The position numbers and the translations under genes are program-made. Of a stretch of 64,000 nt of DNA, positions 25,320-33,722 are shown in pieces. This DNA comes from Methylocaldum marinum (GTDB lineage: Bacteria; Pseudomonadota; Gammaproteobacteria; Methylococcales; Methylococcaceae), in the NCBI RefSeq assembly GCF_003584645.1, contig NZ_AP017928.1:5469501-5533500 (forward strand), in the 5' to 3' direction. Each line of letters opens with the position of its first letter. Position 1 is the stretch's first letter. The notes under the pieces were generated by a model that saw only the letters and a list, made by a program, of their open reading frames with translations, searched no databases and had not been told where the DNA came from.

Positions 25320-26015
25320 TCACGGCCGAAAACTCTCAGGCCATAGGAAATACGGGCCAAACTTTGGACTCATGCGGAACTCGCCACCAGCTTCCTTTCC
25401 TTTGGCGGTGATGTAGTTCTTGCCTTCCTTTACTTCGAGGTATCCGGCCTTCACCAGCCGTTCAATCAGCTCGTTGGTCTTTACTCCGACCTTCTGGGCA
25501 AGCTTCGACGTAGTCAGTTTGTCGGGCGTTGAGTCTTCTCCTTCGGCGGAGGACTCTGCTTCCTTTTCGACGGTTTCTACGGAAATGCGGATTTCATCGC
25601 TGATGCGGATGATGCGTTGTGCTTCTTCGTAGGCTTCTTTGTAGAGTTCCGGATCTTCGGAGCGGCGAACGAGAACTCCCATTTCATTGTTGTTCACTTG
25701 GCTGAACTCATAGAGATTCAGGCTCGTGATGATGCACAGCTCTTCGTTCAGATAGCACTTCGCGTGAAGGTTCTTGCAGAAGCTCGTTCTGAGGTAGGTG
25801 AGTTCTCTCAGCCAGTTGATCTCTTCGGGCTGTAGCTCGCTCTTGCCATACACGACGCGCACATCAATCTTGAGGCGGTTCTTGTCTTCGAGGAGTTCCT
25901 TGATTCTCTCATTGAGACGAAGAAAGGGACTGATGAGGATGAGCCGATCCTTGGCGCTCTTGATGAGTTCTTCGAGGAAGTAATTCGTCGCGCTTGTGTT
26001 CAGGAACTTTGCCAT
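25320..26015 (-). CDS. Cassette 2: phospholipase D-like protein
   Basis: The product is 231 aa. ERLILISPFLRL-type N-terminus, then NLHAKCYLNEELCIITSLNLYEFSQVNN contains the single HxK..N..E motif of PLD-like domains. A C-terminal helical part (TTSKLAQKVGVKTNELIERLVK) looks like a winged helix. One HKD motif means it would act as a dimer. PLD-like domains occur in nucleases and lipases, including several defence proteins; the substrate here is unknown. Confidence 0.85.
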   Translation of the reverse strand: MAKFLNTSATNYFLEELIKSAKDRLILISPFLRLNERIKELLEDKNRLKIDVRVVYGKSELQPEEINWLRELTYLRTSFCKNLHAKCYLNEELCIITSLNLYEFSQVNNNEMGVLVRRSEDPELYKEAYEEAQRIIRISDEIRISVETVEKEAESSAEGEDSTPDKLTTSKLAQKVGVKTNELIERLVKAGYLEVKEGKNYITAKGKEAGGEFRMSPKFGPYFLWPESFRP

Positions 26016-26048
26016 CGTGACTCCGAATGGATGGTGTGGATTTGTGAG

Positions 26049-26139
26049 GGCTAACGCAAATCTTCAGCCGCGCCCCGCTGCGGCTGCGTGAAAATGAGGT
26101 GTAGCGTCCGGGGCGTCGGTCTGAAAGGACTTGTTGGGC
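26049..26139 (-). repeat. attC1
   Basis: Cores GGCTAAC and GTTGGGC, 91 bp, with the inner hairpin CAGCCGCGCCCCGCTGCGGCTG. Confidence 0.85.
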
Positions 26140-26146
26140 CCGGCAT

Positions 26147-26500
26147 TCACTGCTGAAACTCCTCAAACGGAAGCGCAACCGGAGCGAGCAGGAAAGAAAC
26201 ACCATCATCCTTTTGCTTCACATGCCAAAGAATGACTCCCTCAGAAGCGACGCCGAGACTCAGCGGAAAAACGAAGGGGGGCAGCCATAGAAGCTGAATC
26301 TTGCCATCACCTGCCCAGCCCGCCTCCAGAAAACGCTCTTTTGCCACTTCTTCATATGCCTCTGTTCTTGATCCGAGAAACTCTTTCGGATCCACGAGGA
26401 AGTGAAGGTTGTCGATCCACTCGAATCCATATACCCGGAAGCTTCGGAGTTCTTCCGGTCCGTACGGCACAACGTTGTCTTTCTGTATGGTGAAGCTCAT
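26147..26500 (-). CDS. Cassette 1: hypothetical protein
   Basis: The product is 117 aa, the first cassette after attI and so the best placed for expression. Sequence is mixed alpha/beta (NLHFLVDPKEFLGSRTEAYEE, VILWHVKQKDDGVSFLLAP). No domain recognised. Confidence 0.75.
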   Translation of the reverse strand: MSFTIQKDNVVPYGPEELRSFRVYGFEWIDNLHFLVDPKEFLGSRTEAYEEVAKERFLEAGWAGDGKIQLLWLPPFVFPLSLGVASEGVILWHVKQKDDGVSFLLAPVALPFEEFQQ

Positions 26501-26517
26501 CTGCCGATTCTCAAGAG

Positions 26518-26524
26518 GCCCAAC
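26518..26524 (-). other. attI core site of the integron
   Basis: GTTGGGC on the minus strand marks the junction between attI and cassette 1. It lies 144 nt from the integrase start, a normal attI distance. The 26525-26667 stretch, read leftward, has TTATAC and TATAAG 16 nt apart near the core, a possible cassette promoter (weak). Confidence 0.75.
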
Positions 26525-26667
26525 ATAAAGTAGACCCCCTAAAAGGCGCCTTATATTACGCCATTTGTGGGGTATAAACTGATTTCGCTTTCAGGAACCG
26601 CCCAAATTTCAAGGCCTTGCTATCTTTAGCGGGGTCGGTCGCCGTTGGTTTTATACACCTGCCCATT

Positions 26668-26727
26668 ATGCCGAGCAAGCCGAAACTATTGGATCAAGTG
26701 CGGGACAAAATCCGCGTCAAACATTAG
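26668..26727 (+). pseudogene. intI: Integron integrase gene, N-terminal 19 codons only
   Basis: ATG 26668 gives MPSKPKLLDQVRDKIRVKH, which follows the N-terminus of integron tyrosine recombinases (LLDQVRDxIRxKHYSxRTE). The frame is cut by the IS-A end right after CAT: the next bases TA GACATTATCGG are the IS terminus with its TA target. Divergent orientation to the cassettes and the attI beside it fit a real integron. The rest of the gene is not found in the window, so the platform has lost its own integrase. Confidence 0.85.
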
Positions 26728-27034
26728 ACATTATCGGAAACCACCTTTCATAACCGGAACAGAGGAAAAGGCCGGCTATCAATAACTCTGGTTTCGGCAG
26801 TAGCGCCTGTAATTGTGCAGGCCGCAGGCCAATTCAATGACGACATCGTCGTAGCCTTCCTTGGTGTTCCTGAACACGTCTTTGACGACGCGGCACCGCT
26901 TGATTCCCGAGAGGATGTGTTCGATGATCACGCGGATGCTTGAGTGGAGCCGGTTGGCCTCCTGGTCGTCGGCCGAAAGCCGGCCGTTGCGCGGCCTCTT
27001 CTTCGGCTGGTGGACTGTGACATTCGCCAGTTCG
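26727..27034 (-). mobile_element. IS-A (IS5-family), 3' fragment
   Basis: It matches the complete copy from the terminus GACATTATCGGAAAC into the transposase gene (to about the ELANVTVHQ codons), then switches to GAGTGGAAATGGGG, the flank of hairpin repeat H. IS66 copy 2 later inserted at that joint. The residual transposase frame is 26779-27034. Confidence 0.9.
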
Positions 27035-27116
27035 GAGGTAAGCGTCCGGCTGTCCGCATAATTCCCACCGATTAGCGCCTGAGTCACAGTATCGCCATAT
27101 TCCCGAAGAGGAGGAG

Positions 27117-27419
27117 ATGGCGATGACGAAACAAGAACGAGAGATGCATTGGCGGGTCCTGCTGGAGCAACAGGCAGGGAGTGGGTTGTCGGTGCGCGCT
27201 TGGTGTGCGCGTGAGGCGGTCAGCTATGCGGCGTTCATCTACTGGCGTCGACGCGTAGCGCAGCCAGCGGTGGTGGCGCCACTGACGTTGATGCGGGTAG
27301 ATGGCGGTGAGACAGCAGTCGGTGGTCTGTGGTTGTCGGTGGGCGGGGTTCGCATCGAGGTGAAACCGGGGTTCGATGCCGGGTTGTTGAAGCAGGTGGT
27401 GGCCGCATTGGTCTCGTGA
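27117..27419 (+). CDS. tnpA: IS66 TnpA, copy 2
   Basis: The 100-aa product is identical to copy 1. It is preceded by GAGGAGGAGAT, and its stop overlaps tnpB. Confidence 0.93.
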   Translation: MAMTKQEREMHWRVLLEQQAGSGLSVRAWCAREAVSYAAFIYWRRRVAQPAVVAPLTLMRVDGGETAVGGLWLSVGGVRIEVKPGFDAGLLKQVVAALVS

Positions 27420-27760
27420 TGCTGGCGACGATTCTGAGTGCGGCGGCGGTGTATGTGGTGGCCGAGCCGGTCGATTTGCGCAAGTCCATCGATGGTTTGG
27501 CGCTGGCGGTGGAGAGCAGTCTGGGGCATTCGCCGTTATCGGGTGCGGTGTTCGTGTTTTTCAACCGGGGCCGGGACAAGGTGAAGCTGTTGTGGTGGGA
27601 TCGTCACGGTTTCTGGCTGGCCTACAAGCGGCTGGAGAAAGGCCGCTTCCGCAAGCCGGTTCAGGGGACGATTTCGCGCTCGGACCTGCTGCTGTTGCTG
27701 GAAGGCGTGGACCTGACGGTGGCCCGTTTCCGCGCGGTTCGCGCGGGTCGGGTCGGCTGA
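27419..27760 (+). CDS. tnpB: IS66 TnpB, copy 2
   Basis: 113 aa, identical to copy 1 in all recognised motifs (EPVDLRKSIDGLA, KLLWWDRHGFWL). Confidence 0.95.
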   Translation: MLATILSAAAVYVVAEPVDLRKSIDGLALAVESSLGHSPLSGAVFVFFNRGRDKVKLLWWDRHGFWLAYKRLEKGRFRKPVQGTISRSDLLLLLEGVDLTVARFRAVRAGRVG

Positions 27761-27818
27761 GTCGAAAGTGCCTGAAACCCGCATCAGAGCTGGGCTTTCG
27801 GGTGGTCCACCGGGTATA

Positions 27819-29330
27819 ATGGCAGCCATGAATGCCGCCGCTCTCGCCGAAGAAAATCGTACTCTAAAGGCCACCCTGGCCCAGCGCGAGGCGCGCATCG
27901 AACGGCTGGAATTCGACCTGGCGCAGCTGAAGAAGCTGCTGTTCGGCGCCCGTTCCGAGCGACTGGCGACCCTCCCCGACATCGACCAACTGCCGCTGTG
28001 GGATGAGGTGCCCGAGGACGCCCCCGTCGCCAGTCCGGTGGCGTTCAAGACGGTGGTGGTGCAATCGCCCGCCAAGAATCAACCGAAGCGCACCGCACTG
28101 CCGGCGCATCTGCCGCGAGAGATCGTGGTATTGCCGTTGTCGGCACAAGACCGGCAGTGTCCTGCCTGCGGTGAGGAACGGCCGGTGATCGGCTACGAAA
28201 GCTCCGAACGCTTGGATTACGTCCCGGCGCAACTGAAGGTCGTGGAAACGCGGCGGGAAAAGTGCGCCTGCGCGAAGTGCCAAGGGCAGTTGACCACGGT
28301 ACCGGCCCCGCCGCAAATCATCGAGCAGGGCATCCCTCTGCCGGGTCTTCTGGCACATCTGCTGATGGCCAAATACGGCTATCACCTGCCGCTGTACCGC
28401 ATCGAGCAAATCTTTGCCCACCAGGGTGTCCCCATTGCCCGCACCACGTTGTGCGACTGGGTCATCCAGAGCGGCTGGCAGCTGCAGCCCTTGGTCGAGC
28501 GGATGCTGGCGTTGCTCAAGCAACAGCCGGTGATCTTCTCGGACGACACCACTGTGGCGGTGCAGGACCGCGGCAAGACGCGGGAAACCCGGTTTTGGGT
28601 ATACGCCGGCCACTCGCCGCCCATCGTCGTCTATGACCACACCGAAACCCGGGCGGGCAAGCATCCCAAGGCCAAACTGGAAGGCTACAGCGGCTACCTG
28701 CAGGCGGACGCCTATGCCGGTTACGACCAGATCTTCGCCGCGGGCAAGGTCCTGGAAGTGGCGTGCTGGGCGCATGCGCGCCGCAAGTTCTTCGAGATTG
28801 CCCGACAGACCGAGAACGGCAAGCGCATCAGCGCCCATGAGGCCTTGGAGTACATCGGCCGGCTCTACGCCATCGAACGGGAGGCCAAAGAACAGCAACT
28901 CGACGCCGAAGGCACCCGAAAGCTACGGCAGGAACAGGCGCGGCCGATCCTGGCCGAGTTCAAGGCCTGGCTCGAAGACCGGCTGCGCCAGCTGGCGCCC
29001 AAGACCCCCACTGCCCAGGCCATCGGCTATGCCCTCAAGAACTGGCCGGCGCTGGAGCGCTATACCGAAGACGGTCGCCTGGAGATCGACAACAACCGGA
29101 GCGAACGGGCCATCCGCCCGCTGACCATCGACCGCAAGAACTGGCTGTTCCTCGGCTCGCCCAAGGGCGGCCAGGTCGCCGCCACCGTCTTCAGCCTGAT
29201 CCAGACCTGCAAGGAGCTGGGCATCAATCCGGAGGCCTATCTGAAGGATGTCCTCAACCGCCTGCCTTCCACCAAGCAGAAGGACATCGACAGCCTGCTT
29301 CCTCACAACTGCAAGCTGCCCGGGGCGTAA
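27819..29330 (+). CDS. tnpC: IS66 transposase TnpC, copy 2
   Basis: 503 aa with intact zinc finger, DDE domain and C-terminal IS66 motif. The last 50 residues define the type shared with copy 3 and differing from copy 1 (DRKNWLFLGS, HNCKLPGA). All parts needed for activity appear intact. Confidence 0.95.
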   Translation: MAAMNAAALAEENRTLKATLAQREARIERLEFDLAQLKKLLFGARSERLATLPDIDQLPLWDEVPEDAPVASPVAFKTVVVQSPAKNQPKRTALPAHLPREIVVLPLSAQDRQCPACGEERPVIGYESSERLDYVPAQLKVVETRREKCACAKCQGQLTTVPAPPQIIEQGIPLPGLLAHLLMAKYGYHLPLYRIEQIFAHQGVPIARTTLCDWVIQSGWQLQPLVERMLALLKQQPVIFSDDTTVAVQDRGKTRETRFWVYAGHSPPIVVYDHTETRAGKHPKAKLEGYSGYLQADAYAGYDQIFAAGKVLEVACWAHARRKFFEIARQTENGKRISAHEALEYIGRLYAIEREAKEQQLDAEGTRKLRQEQARPILAEFKAWLEDRLRQLAPKTPTAQAIGYALKNWPALERYTEDGRLEIDNNRSERAIRPLTIDRKNWLFLGSPKGGQVAATVFSLIQTCKELGINPEAYLKDVLNRLPSTKQKDIDSLLPHNCKLPGA

Positions 29331-29400
29331 CAAGCGACCACTTAACCGTTCGCCACTGCGACCACAAGTCCGGGTACCGCCGAACGCTTACGTTCGGAGT

Positions 29401-29460
29401 GGAAATGGGGTCAGGTCTTGTATTCCAGCATGCTTGATTACAAGACCTGACCCCATTTCC
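29401..29460. repeat. 60-bp hairpin repeat H, copy 2
   Basis: Identical to 20231-20290, with perfect 22-bp arms. It directly precedes the duplicated unit starting at 29464. Confidence 0.9.
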
Positions 29461-29463
29461 ATG

Positions 29464-29988
29464 GCTGGACACACCTTGCTCACCACCCGCCGTGACGGCG
29501 TATCGACATCGAACGAATTGTTCCAGCTAATAGTTTACGGCTTGGCTTCACCAGAGGTCCTGCAATGAGAGGGAACACGCTCGCATGCGTACGATTGACC
29601 CGGCCTATAAACATAAGCCGGGTTAATTCGGGGTGGGGATGCCCCACTCGGCGGCAAGCCGCGTCTGCGAGTTGCCCGGATGAAACGCAGTGGGATCCGG
29701 GAGAGTCGAGGCATCGATCTTACCTGCGGCCTGCACAATTATAGAAGCCACTGCCGCCATCACAGTTATTGACGGCAGCCGCGGTCCCAAAAGTATATGA
29801 AAACCAGTTTCCAATAACGTCCAACTTTCATTGGAACCCCCGATAATGTGAGAAGACTTGCAAATCGGGGCCGGAATTTAACGATGAAATCTCCGTAGCT
29901 CGTGTTCTTTTTGATGTCATCGAGTGGAAATGGGGTCAGGTCTTGTATTCCAGCATGCTTGATTACAAGACCTGACCCCATTTCCATG
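29464..29988. repeat. Duplicated unit with uninterrupted IS66 target site
   Basis: It copies 17407-17845 plus 20208-20292 and ends with hairpin repeat H copy 3 (29926-29985). GTAGCTCG occurs once, at 29895-29902, which is the empty site of IS66 copy 1. It contains the fascin-like gene tail, half an R1 repeat and the old IS-A remnant, and no intact gene. Confidence 0.88.
29926..29985. repeat. 60-bp hairpin repeat H, copy 3
   Basis: Identical palindrome. Its right edge is the break point of the Tn3 transposase fragment. Confidence 0.9.
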
Positions 29989-30419
29989 CGTTCAGGCACT
30001 AAGTAACCTTGCTCGGCCTGTTTCGACAACCACTTTTCCAGGCTGGCCTGTGCGCTATCGTCGTATTTGGAAAAGCCCAGATAGGTAAGGATATTTTTGC
30101 GCTGCTCAGAAAAGGTAGCATCCCGATCAGGCGTATTGATGGTCAGCGAGGGCGGCAATTCAAGCTGGCTGTTAAGGTAGCTCACAATGCGTGGCGACAG
30201 GTCGTTGACCTCCACCAGGAAACGGCCATACAGGCGCACGGCACAAAGCTGAATGGCGATGAATAGGCGGGAGTTGGTGCGGTAGCGATTGACTTCTTTC
30301 TTGTCGGCTTCTGATAACGTCCAGTCCCTGGCCATTTCCTCATCGGAGAAGTCCTGCGGCAATGTCACTGGCTGGTAACGCTGCCGCTGGGTTAGGAACT
30401 TCTCTTTGGCGGTCATCAT
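29986..30419 (-). pseudogene. tnpA: Tn3-family transposase, N-terminal fragment (DUF4158)
   Basis: About 143 residues starting MMTAKEKFLTQRQRY and containing WTLSEADKKEVNRYRTNSRL, IQLCAVRLYGRFL and ILTYLGFSKYD match the DUF4158 N-terminal domain of Tn3 transposases. The gene ends abruptly at hairpin repeat H, and the catalytic DDE domain is absent. No Tn3 terminal repeat was recognised. Confidence 0.85.
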
Positions 30420-30431
30420 GAGATCCCGGCT

Positions 30432-31007
30432 TTATTTCTTGAAGGCGATATTCCAAACCCCTTCAAAACGTTTTCTCAACAAGGGCTCCGGGACGTGTGG
30501 GGTAAAAGGCGCGTACTTTTTTACGGCCTTGTAAATCTGCTCTTTCTCCTTACCCTTGATTTCTTTCAACAGGCGCACCGCATCCTGAATGTCTTTGTCA
30601 TGGCGTGAGGCGTGAACTTTATGGGCCAGGAGTTCTTCCCAGCTCGCGGCTTTTAAGACCAGGAAGGGATGCTGAAAAATAATAACATTGGACGTGGTTT
30701 CCAGACCGAAAAAGCTGACGCTGTCATTGAACCACAGCGATTTTTCATCAGCCGCCAACCCCATTTCTTCACCGACCTGCTTGATCAGTTTAATCAGCAG
30801 CTGTTTGTTGGCCGGATTCGCGGGAAAGATGGCATCGACATCCTGGGTCATGGCGCGGGAGTGGAAATACATCAAGCTGATAATTCCCCAACAGCAGGTC
30901 AGCTCCAATCGCTTATTTTCTTTCTGGAGCAAATCACCCAGGCGATTTAGCGCTTTGGTTAAAGTGTGGATGCTGATCTGTTTGCTGGTGCTGGAATACT
31001 GGTACAT
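30432..31007 (-). CDS. Nucleotidyltransferase-like protein (DUF6036 type)
   Basis: The product is 191 aa. CCWGIISLMYFHSRAMTQDVDAIFP resembles the G[G/A]-x-D-x-D region of minimal nucleotidyltransferase-like antitoxin proteins (DUF6036/AbiEii relatives). WEELLAHKVHASRHDKDIQDAVRLL in the C-terminal half is typical of that group. The catalytic G-S motif looks degenerate. ATG 31007 was chosen over an upstream start overlapping the neighbour. It may belong to a toxin-antitoxin or defence unit, or be a Tn3 passenger. Confidence 0.6.
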   Translation of the reverse strand: MYQYSSTSKQISIHTLTKALNRLGDLLQKENKRLELTCCWGIISLMYFHSRAMTQDVDAIFPANPANKQLLIKLIKQVGEEMGLAADEKSLWFNDSVSFFGLETTSNVIIFQHPFLVLKAASWEELLAHKVHASRHDKDIQDAVRLLKEIKGKEKEQIYKAVKKYAPFTPHVPEPLLRKRFEGVWNIAFKK

Positions 31008-31015
31008 AAAAGCCC

Positions 31016-31642
31016 TTATTTGCTGGCAACCGTCCACTCAGAGAACACATAGAACGGAGTGGGATTCAGTGCTGATATGAGATTGTCGTAAAATACAATG
31101 TTGAGTTTTCCGATGGGCACCACTGTATACACATCGCTTTGAGGCGCATGCGCGAATTCTATTTTGGGGTGATAGAGTTTGATATGGTCGCCACTGATCG
31201 CAAGGTAAAGCGGATTTAATGCCAACGATAAACGCCAGTCACGCTTTTGTTGAAAAGTTAAAGGGCCGTGAATACCATCTTTTTTGCTGTGGATAAGCTC
31301 ATTTAAATACCGGCTTTTTTGAAAATAATCGGATGGCAACGCCAGTGGTTTACCCTTGCCATTAATATAATGTGAAAGCACCTGCGCCGCTTCCGGGTAT
31401 ACCCACCGCCCCAAAGCAATGCCTGATGATACGAAAACCTTCACCAGTCGCCTATCCGATGGAGTAAGCGTATCTTTGGCGGTCGCCTGCGAAAGTCTGG
31501 CGAGTGTTTGATTCACTCGGTTTTCGAGCGTGATTCTGAACATGTTGGAAAAGCGGTCTTCCCCTGCCAGGAGGCTATAGGTAGTCAGCCCTAATGTCAG
31601 GCACACCGATAATCCGAACCACCACATCAAACGCCGCTTCAT
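31016..31642 (-). CDS. Membrane-anchored protein, paralogue of 32076-32879, function unknown
   Basis: The product is 208 aa with one N-terminal membrane segment (WWFGLSVCLTLGLTTYSLLAG). AAQVLSHYINGKGKPLALP and the ending FYVFSEWTVASK parallel AAQLANHYVNGNGVPLRI and FHYSAEWQETWSAVQ in the gene at 32076, so the two are distant paralogues. The start overlaps the preceding stop (ATGA). No family recognised. Confidence 0.6.
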   Translation of the reverse strand: MKRRLMWWFGLSVCLTLGLTTYSLLAGEDRFSNMFRITLENRVNQTLARLSQATAKDTLTPSDRRLVKVFVSSGIALGRWVYPEAAQVLSHYINGKGKPLALPSDYFQKSRYLNELIHSKKDGIHGPLTFQQKRDWRLSLALNPLYLAISGDHIKLYHPKIEFAHAPQSDVYTVVPIGKLNIVFYDNLISALNPTPFYVFSEWTVASK

Positions 31643-32079
31643 TGCGTGTTCTTTCGCTCCAAGATTAGGCTTTTGTGGTAAGCCGGTTTGGGCGGCGTGC
31701 CTGGTGCATAGTCGAAAACAAAACGGTTGGGCGGTTCAAAATAAATATGAGCCACGTACTGATCATTATTGTTGCTGTCTTTATCGTCTATAGACTCGCC
31801 AAATAGGGGTGCAACGGTGCTCTCCCCACAATTATCGAATGATGGCTCGGTACCATACAGCTCAAAACTTTCAATTTTTTCGTGCCAACCACTGATACGG
31901 TAAACCAGATAATAAGTCTTTTCCTCCACGGAAAGACTGCTAGTGATTGACACAGAATCAGATGTCAAAGAGCATCGACTAACGGAGCCAGAATCAGAGC
32001 AGGAAGCCTGACTTAAACAGGCCAGCAGTAAGACAGCGGCATATCGTAGTGTATTGAGACAGTCGTTTATCAAGATCAT
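31639..32079 (-). CDS. Probable lipoprotein, function unknown
   Basis: The product is 146 aa from ATG 32079, which overlaps the upstream stop (ATGA). The N-terminus RYAAVLLLACLSQASC has a signal peptide with possible lipobox Cys (LLAC or QASC). The rest is beta-rich (TYYLVYRISGWHEKIESFELYG). Sitting between two paralogues in an overlapping operon, it could be an immunity-type partner; that is inference. Confidence 0.6.
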   Translation of the reverse strand: MILINDCLNTLRYAAVLLLACLSQASCSDSGSVSRCSLTSDSVSITSSLSVEEKTYYLVYRISGWHEKIESFELYGTEPSFDNCGESTVAPLFGESIDDKDSNNNDQYVAHIYFEPPNRFVFDYAPGTPPKPAYHKSLILERKNTQ

Positions 32080-32879
32080 TGAACGGCACTCCACGTTTCT
32101 TGCCACTCGGCAGAATAGTGGAATACTTTCGCAACGCCGATGCGCGTCATATACTCTGACAGGCCGTCAGGTAAAATTAGCTTAAAATCCCCGAGGGGTA
32201 TCTCGGTGTAATAATCCTTCTTTTCAAAAGGTTCAAAGTCGTAAATGCTTTTGACCGACCACGTCGTTTTTATCCCGCCGCCATTTATGACAAGGTTGAA
32301 ACTATCTAGGTAAAAATGCCCGTCTGTCTTATGCAGTCGGTGGTTTTTTTGTGCAGCCTCCAATACCCCACTGGGTTTCATTTTGCCTTCAGTCATGTAG
32401 TTCATGCGGCGAAGAGGTGCAGCATATTTGCTTTGCCGAAACTCAACATGATCGCAGCGAATATTTGTGAAAGGTTTTCTCTTATTTTTACGTTCAGCAA
32501 TAAACAATTTCATTGCAGACATAGTAGCAATCACGATTTTCGACGTTTTATAAACTTCTGGATTTATCCTGAGTGGCACACCATTGCCATTCACATAGTG
32601 GTTCGCCAACTGGGCAGCTTCTTTTAATCCAGAATAATGCCCTCCCCACCAAAAAGCTTCATACAGCTCTTTTAAAAACTCTTTATCATCCGCATTAAAC
32701 TCCATCTTTGCTTGAGCTTTGCACGTAAGATAGTCGATTGCCTCTTGCATGATTTTGAGATTACTATCGGAACCAAACTTGACTGCCTTGCCCATATGCC
32801 AAAGCGGTGACATAGGTATGTCCACTTTCTTTGCCAAACATGCTTCAGCCTTTTTCTTGAGGTTGTCTTTTTTACTCAT
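32076..32879 (-). CDS. Hypothetical protein, effector-like paralogue
   Basis: The product is 267 aa, soluble, with a basic N-terminus (SKKDNLKKKAEACLAKK) and no signal peptide. It shares the HYxNGxGxPL and C-terminal F-x-YS-x-EW motifs with the anchored protein at 31016. It heads the overlapping three-gene unit. A cytoplasmic protein followed by a lipoprotein and an anchored relative suits an effector/immunity arrangement, but nothing proves it. Confidence 0.55.
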   Translation of the reverse strand: MSKKDNLKKKAEACLAKKVDIPMSPLWHMGKAVKFGSDSNLKIMQEAIDYLTCKAQAKMEFNADDKEFLKELYEAFWWGGHYSGLKEAAQLANHYVNGNGVPLRINPEVYKTSKIVIATMSAMKLFIAERKNKRKPFTNIRCDHVEFRQSKYAAPLRRMNYMTEGKMKPSGVLEAAQKNHRLHKTDGHFYLDSFNLVINGGGIKTTWSVKSIYDFEPFEKKDYYTEIPLGDFKLILPDGLSEYMTRIGVAKVFHYSAEWQETWSAVQ

Positions 32880-32927
32880 GTCATAGATCCCTGTGCTCGA
32901 ACGATAAAAGTTGTATTGCTGGTATAT

Positions 32928-33566
32928 TTATACAAAAAACATAAAATCGCGTGGCGCAAAAATATTGCGCTTGCTAAAAATGGGTGACACTAGGTCTCCC
33001 TCATAAAATTCCCGATATTCTTCCGGGATCACGGAAAACTCTTTCTGTACCGCCGGTACACGCTGACACCAGTCGGGCGCGTTCGCAGGGTGAGATTTCG
33101 GCGGCTCTGACCAAACCGCGGCCATGCGCTCCAAGAAGCAAGCCTTCAGCGCATATTTCAACGCATCTTTTTCGTGGGGATCCGGCACTTGAGATAAGTC
33201 CCACTCTTTGCGCCAGAAAAGCTGTACGTCATCCATAAAGGCAACGGTGTCTTGTTGAATGGCAGATTCACACATGCGATCCAGAATGCCCCCTGGTGTC
33301 AGAACATCCCGTTTAGGAAGTGCATCGACCTCCAGAGAGACGTTTAGGCCCAGCTTGAGTGCCATGTTGACCAGCGCGTCCACACGGAACTCTCTGGCTT
33401 TGCCTTTAAGCAAGGCGCTTACTCGTGGCTGGGAAATGCCAAGACGCTCGGCGGCCTCAATTTGGGTCAGATGGTTTTGAACCAGGGTGTCGCGCACAGC
33501 ACGAGCCAGGGTTGCCCGGATTTTCAGATTCTCTACCTGGATGGCTTCATCATTTAAGGACTGCAT
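32928..33566 (-). CDS. XRE-family helix-turn-helix regulator with C-terminal extension
   Basis: The product is 212 aa. Residues about 20-75 (TLVQNHLTQIEAAERLGISQ, PRVSALLKGKAREF) form an XRE/HigA-type helix-turn-helix. The remaining 130 residues are an unrecognised domain (RRNIFAPRDFMF end). Preceded by CAGGAGGTA, a strong ribosome site. It lies 48 nt before the effector-like operon and may regulate it. Confidence 0.78.
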   Translation of the reverse strand: MQSLNDEAIQVENLKIRATLARAVRDTLVQNHLTQIEAAERLGISQPRVSALLKGKAREFRVDALVNMALKLGLNVSLEVDALPKRDVLTPGGILDRMCESAIQQDTVAFMDDVQLFWRKEWDLSQVPDPHEKDALKYALKACFLERMAAVWSEPPKSHPANAPDWCQRVPAVQKEFSVIPEEYREFYEGDLVSPIFSKRNIFAPRDFMFFV

Positions 33567-33722
33567 CGCGGTACCTCCTGCAAGTACTCAATACCAATTA
33601 CACACATGATACCATAAGAACTATAAAATATATATTTACTTTAATAGAGTTGTACCTGATGCTAATGCATGGTATTGATAGCCCACTTATTTCTCAAATA
33701 AATCCGAATATAAAAACCTTCC

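Larger units (their letters stand above)
27038..29391 (+). mobile_element. IS66-family insertion sequence, copy 2
   Basis: 2354 bp with termini GTAAGCGTCCGGC and GCCGAACGCTTAC, flanked by perfect 8-bp duplications GTTCGGAG (27030-27037 and 29392-29399). It sits at the joint of the IS-A fragment and hairpin repeat H. Confidence 0.97.

Noticed and set aside
21177..26139. The attC palindromes as a CRISPR array or REP clusters
   Set aside because: They differ in sequence and length, lie between genes, and share only the 7-bp cores expected for attC.
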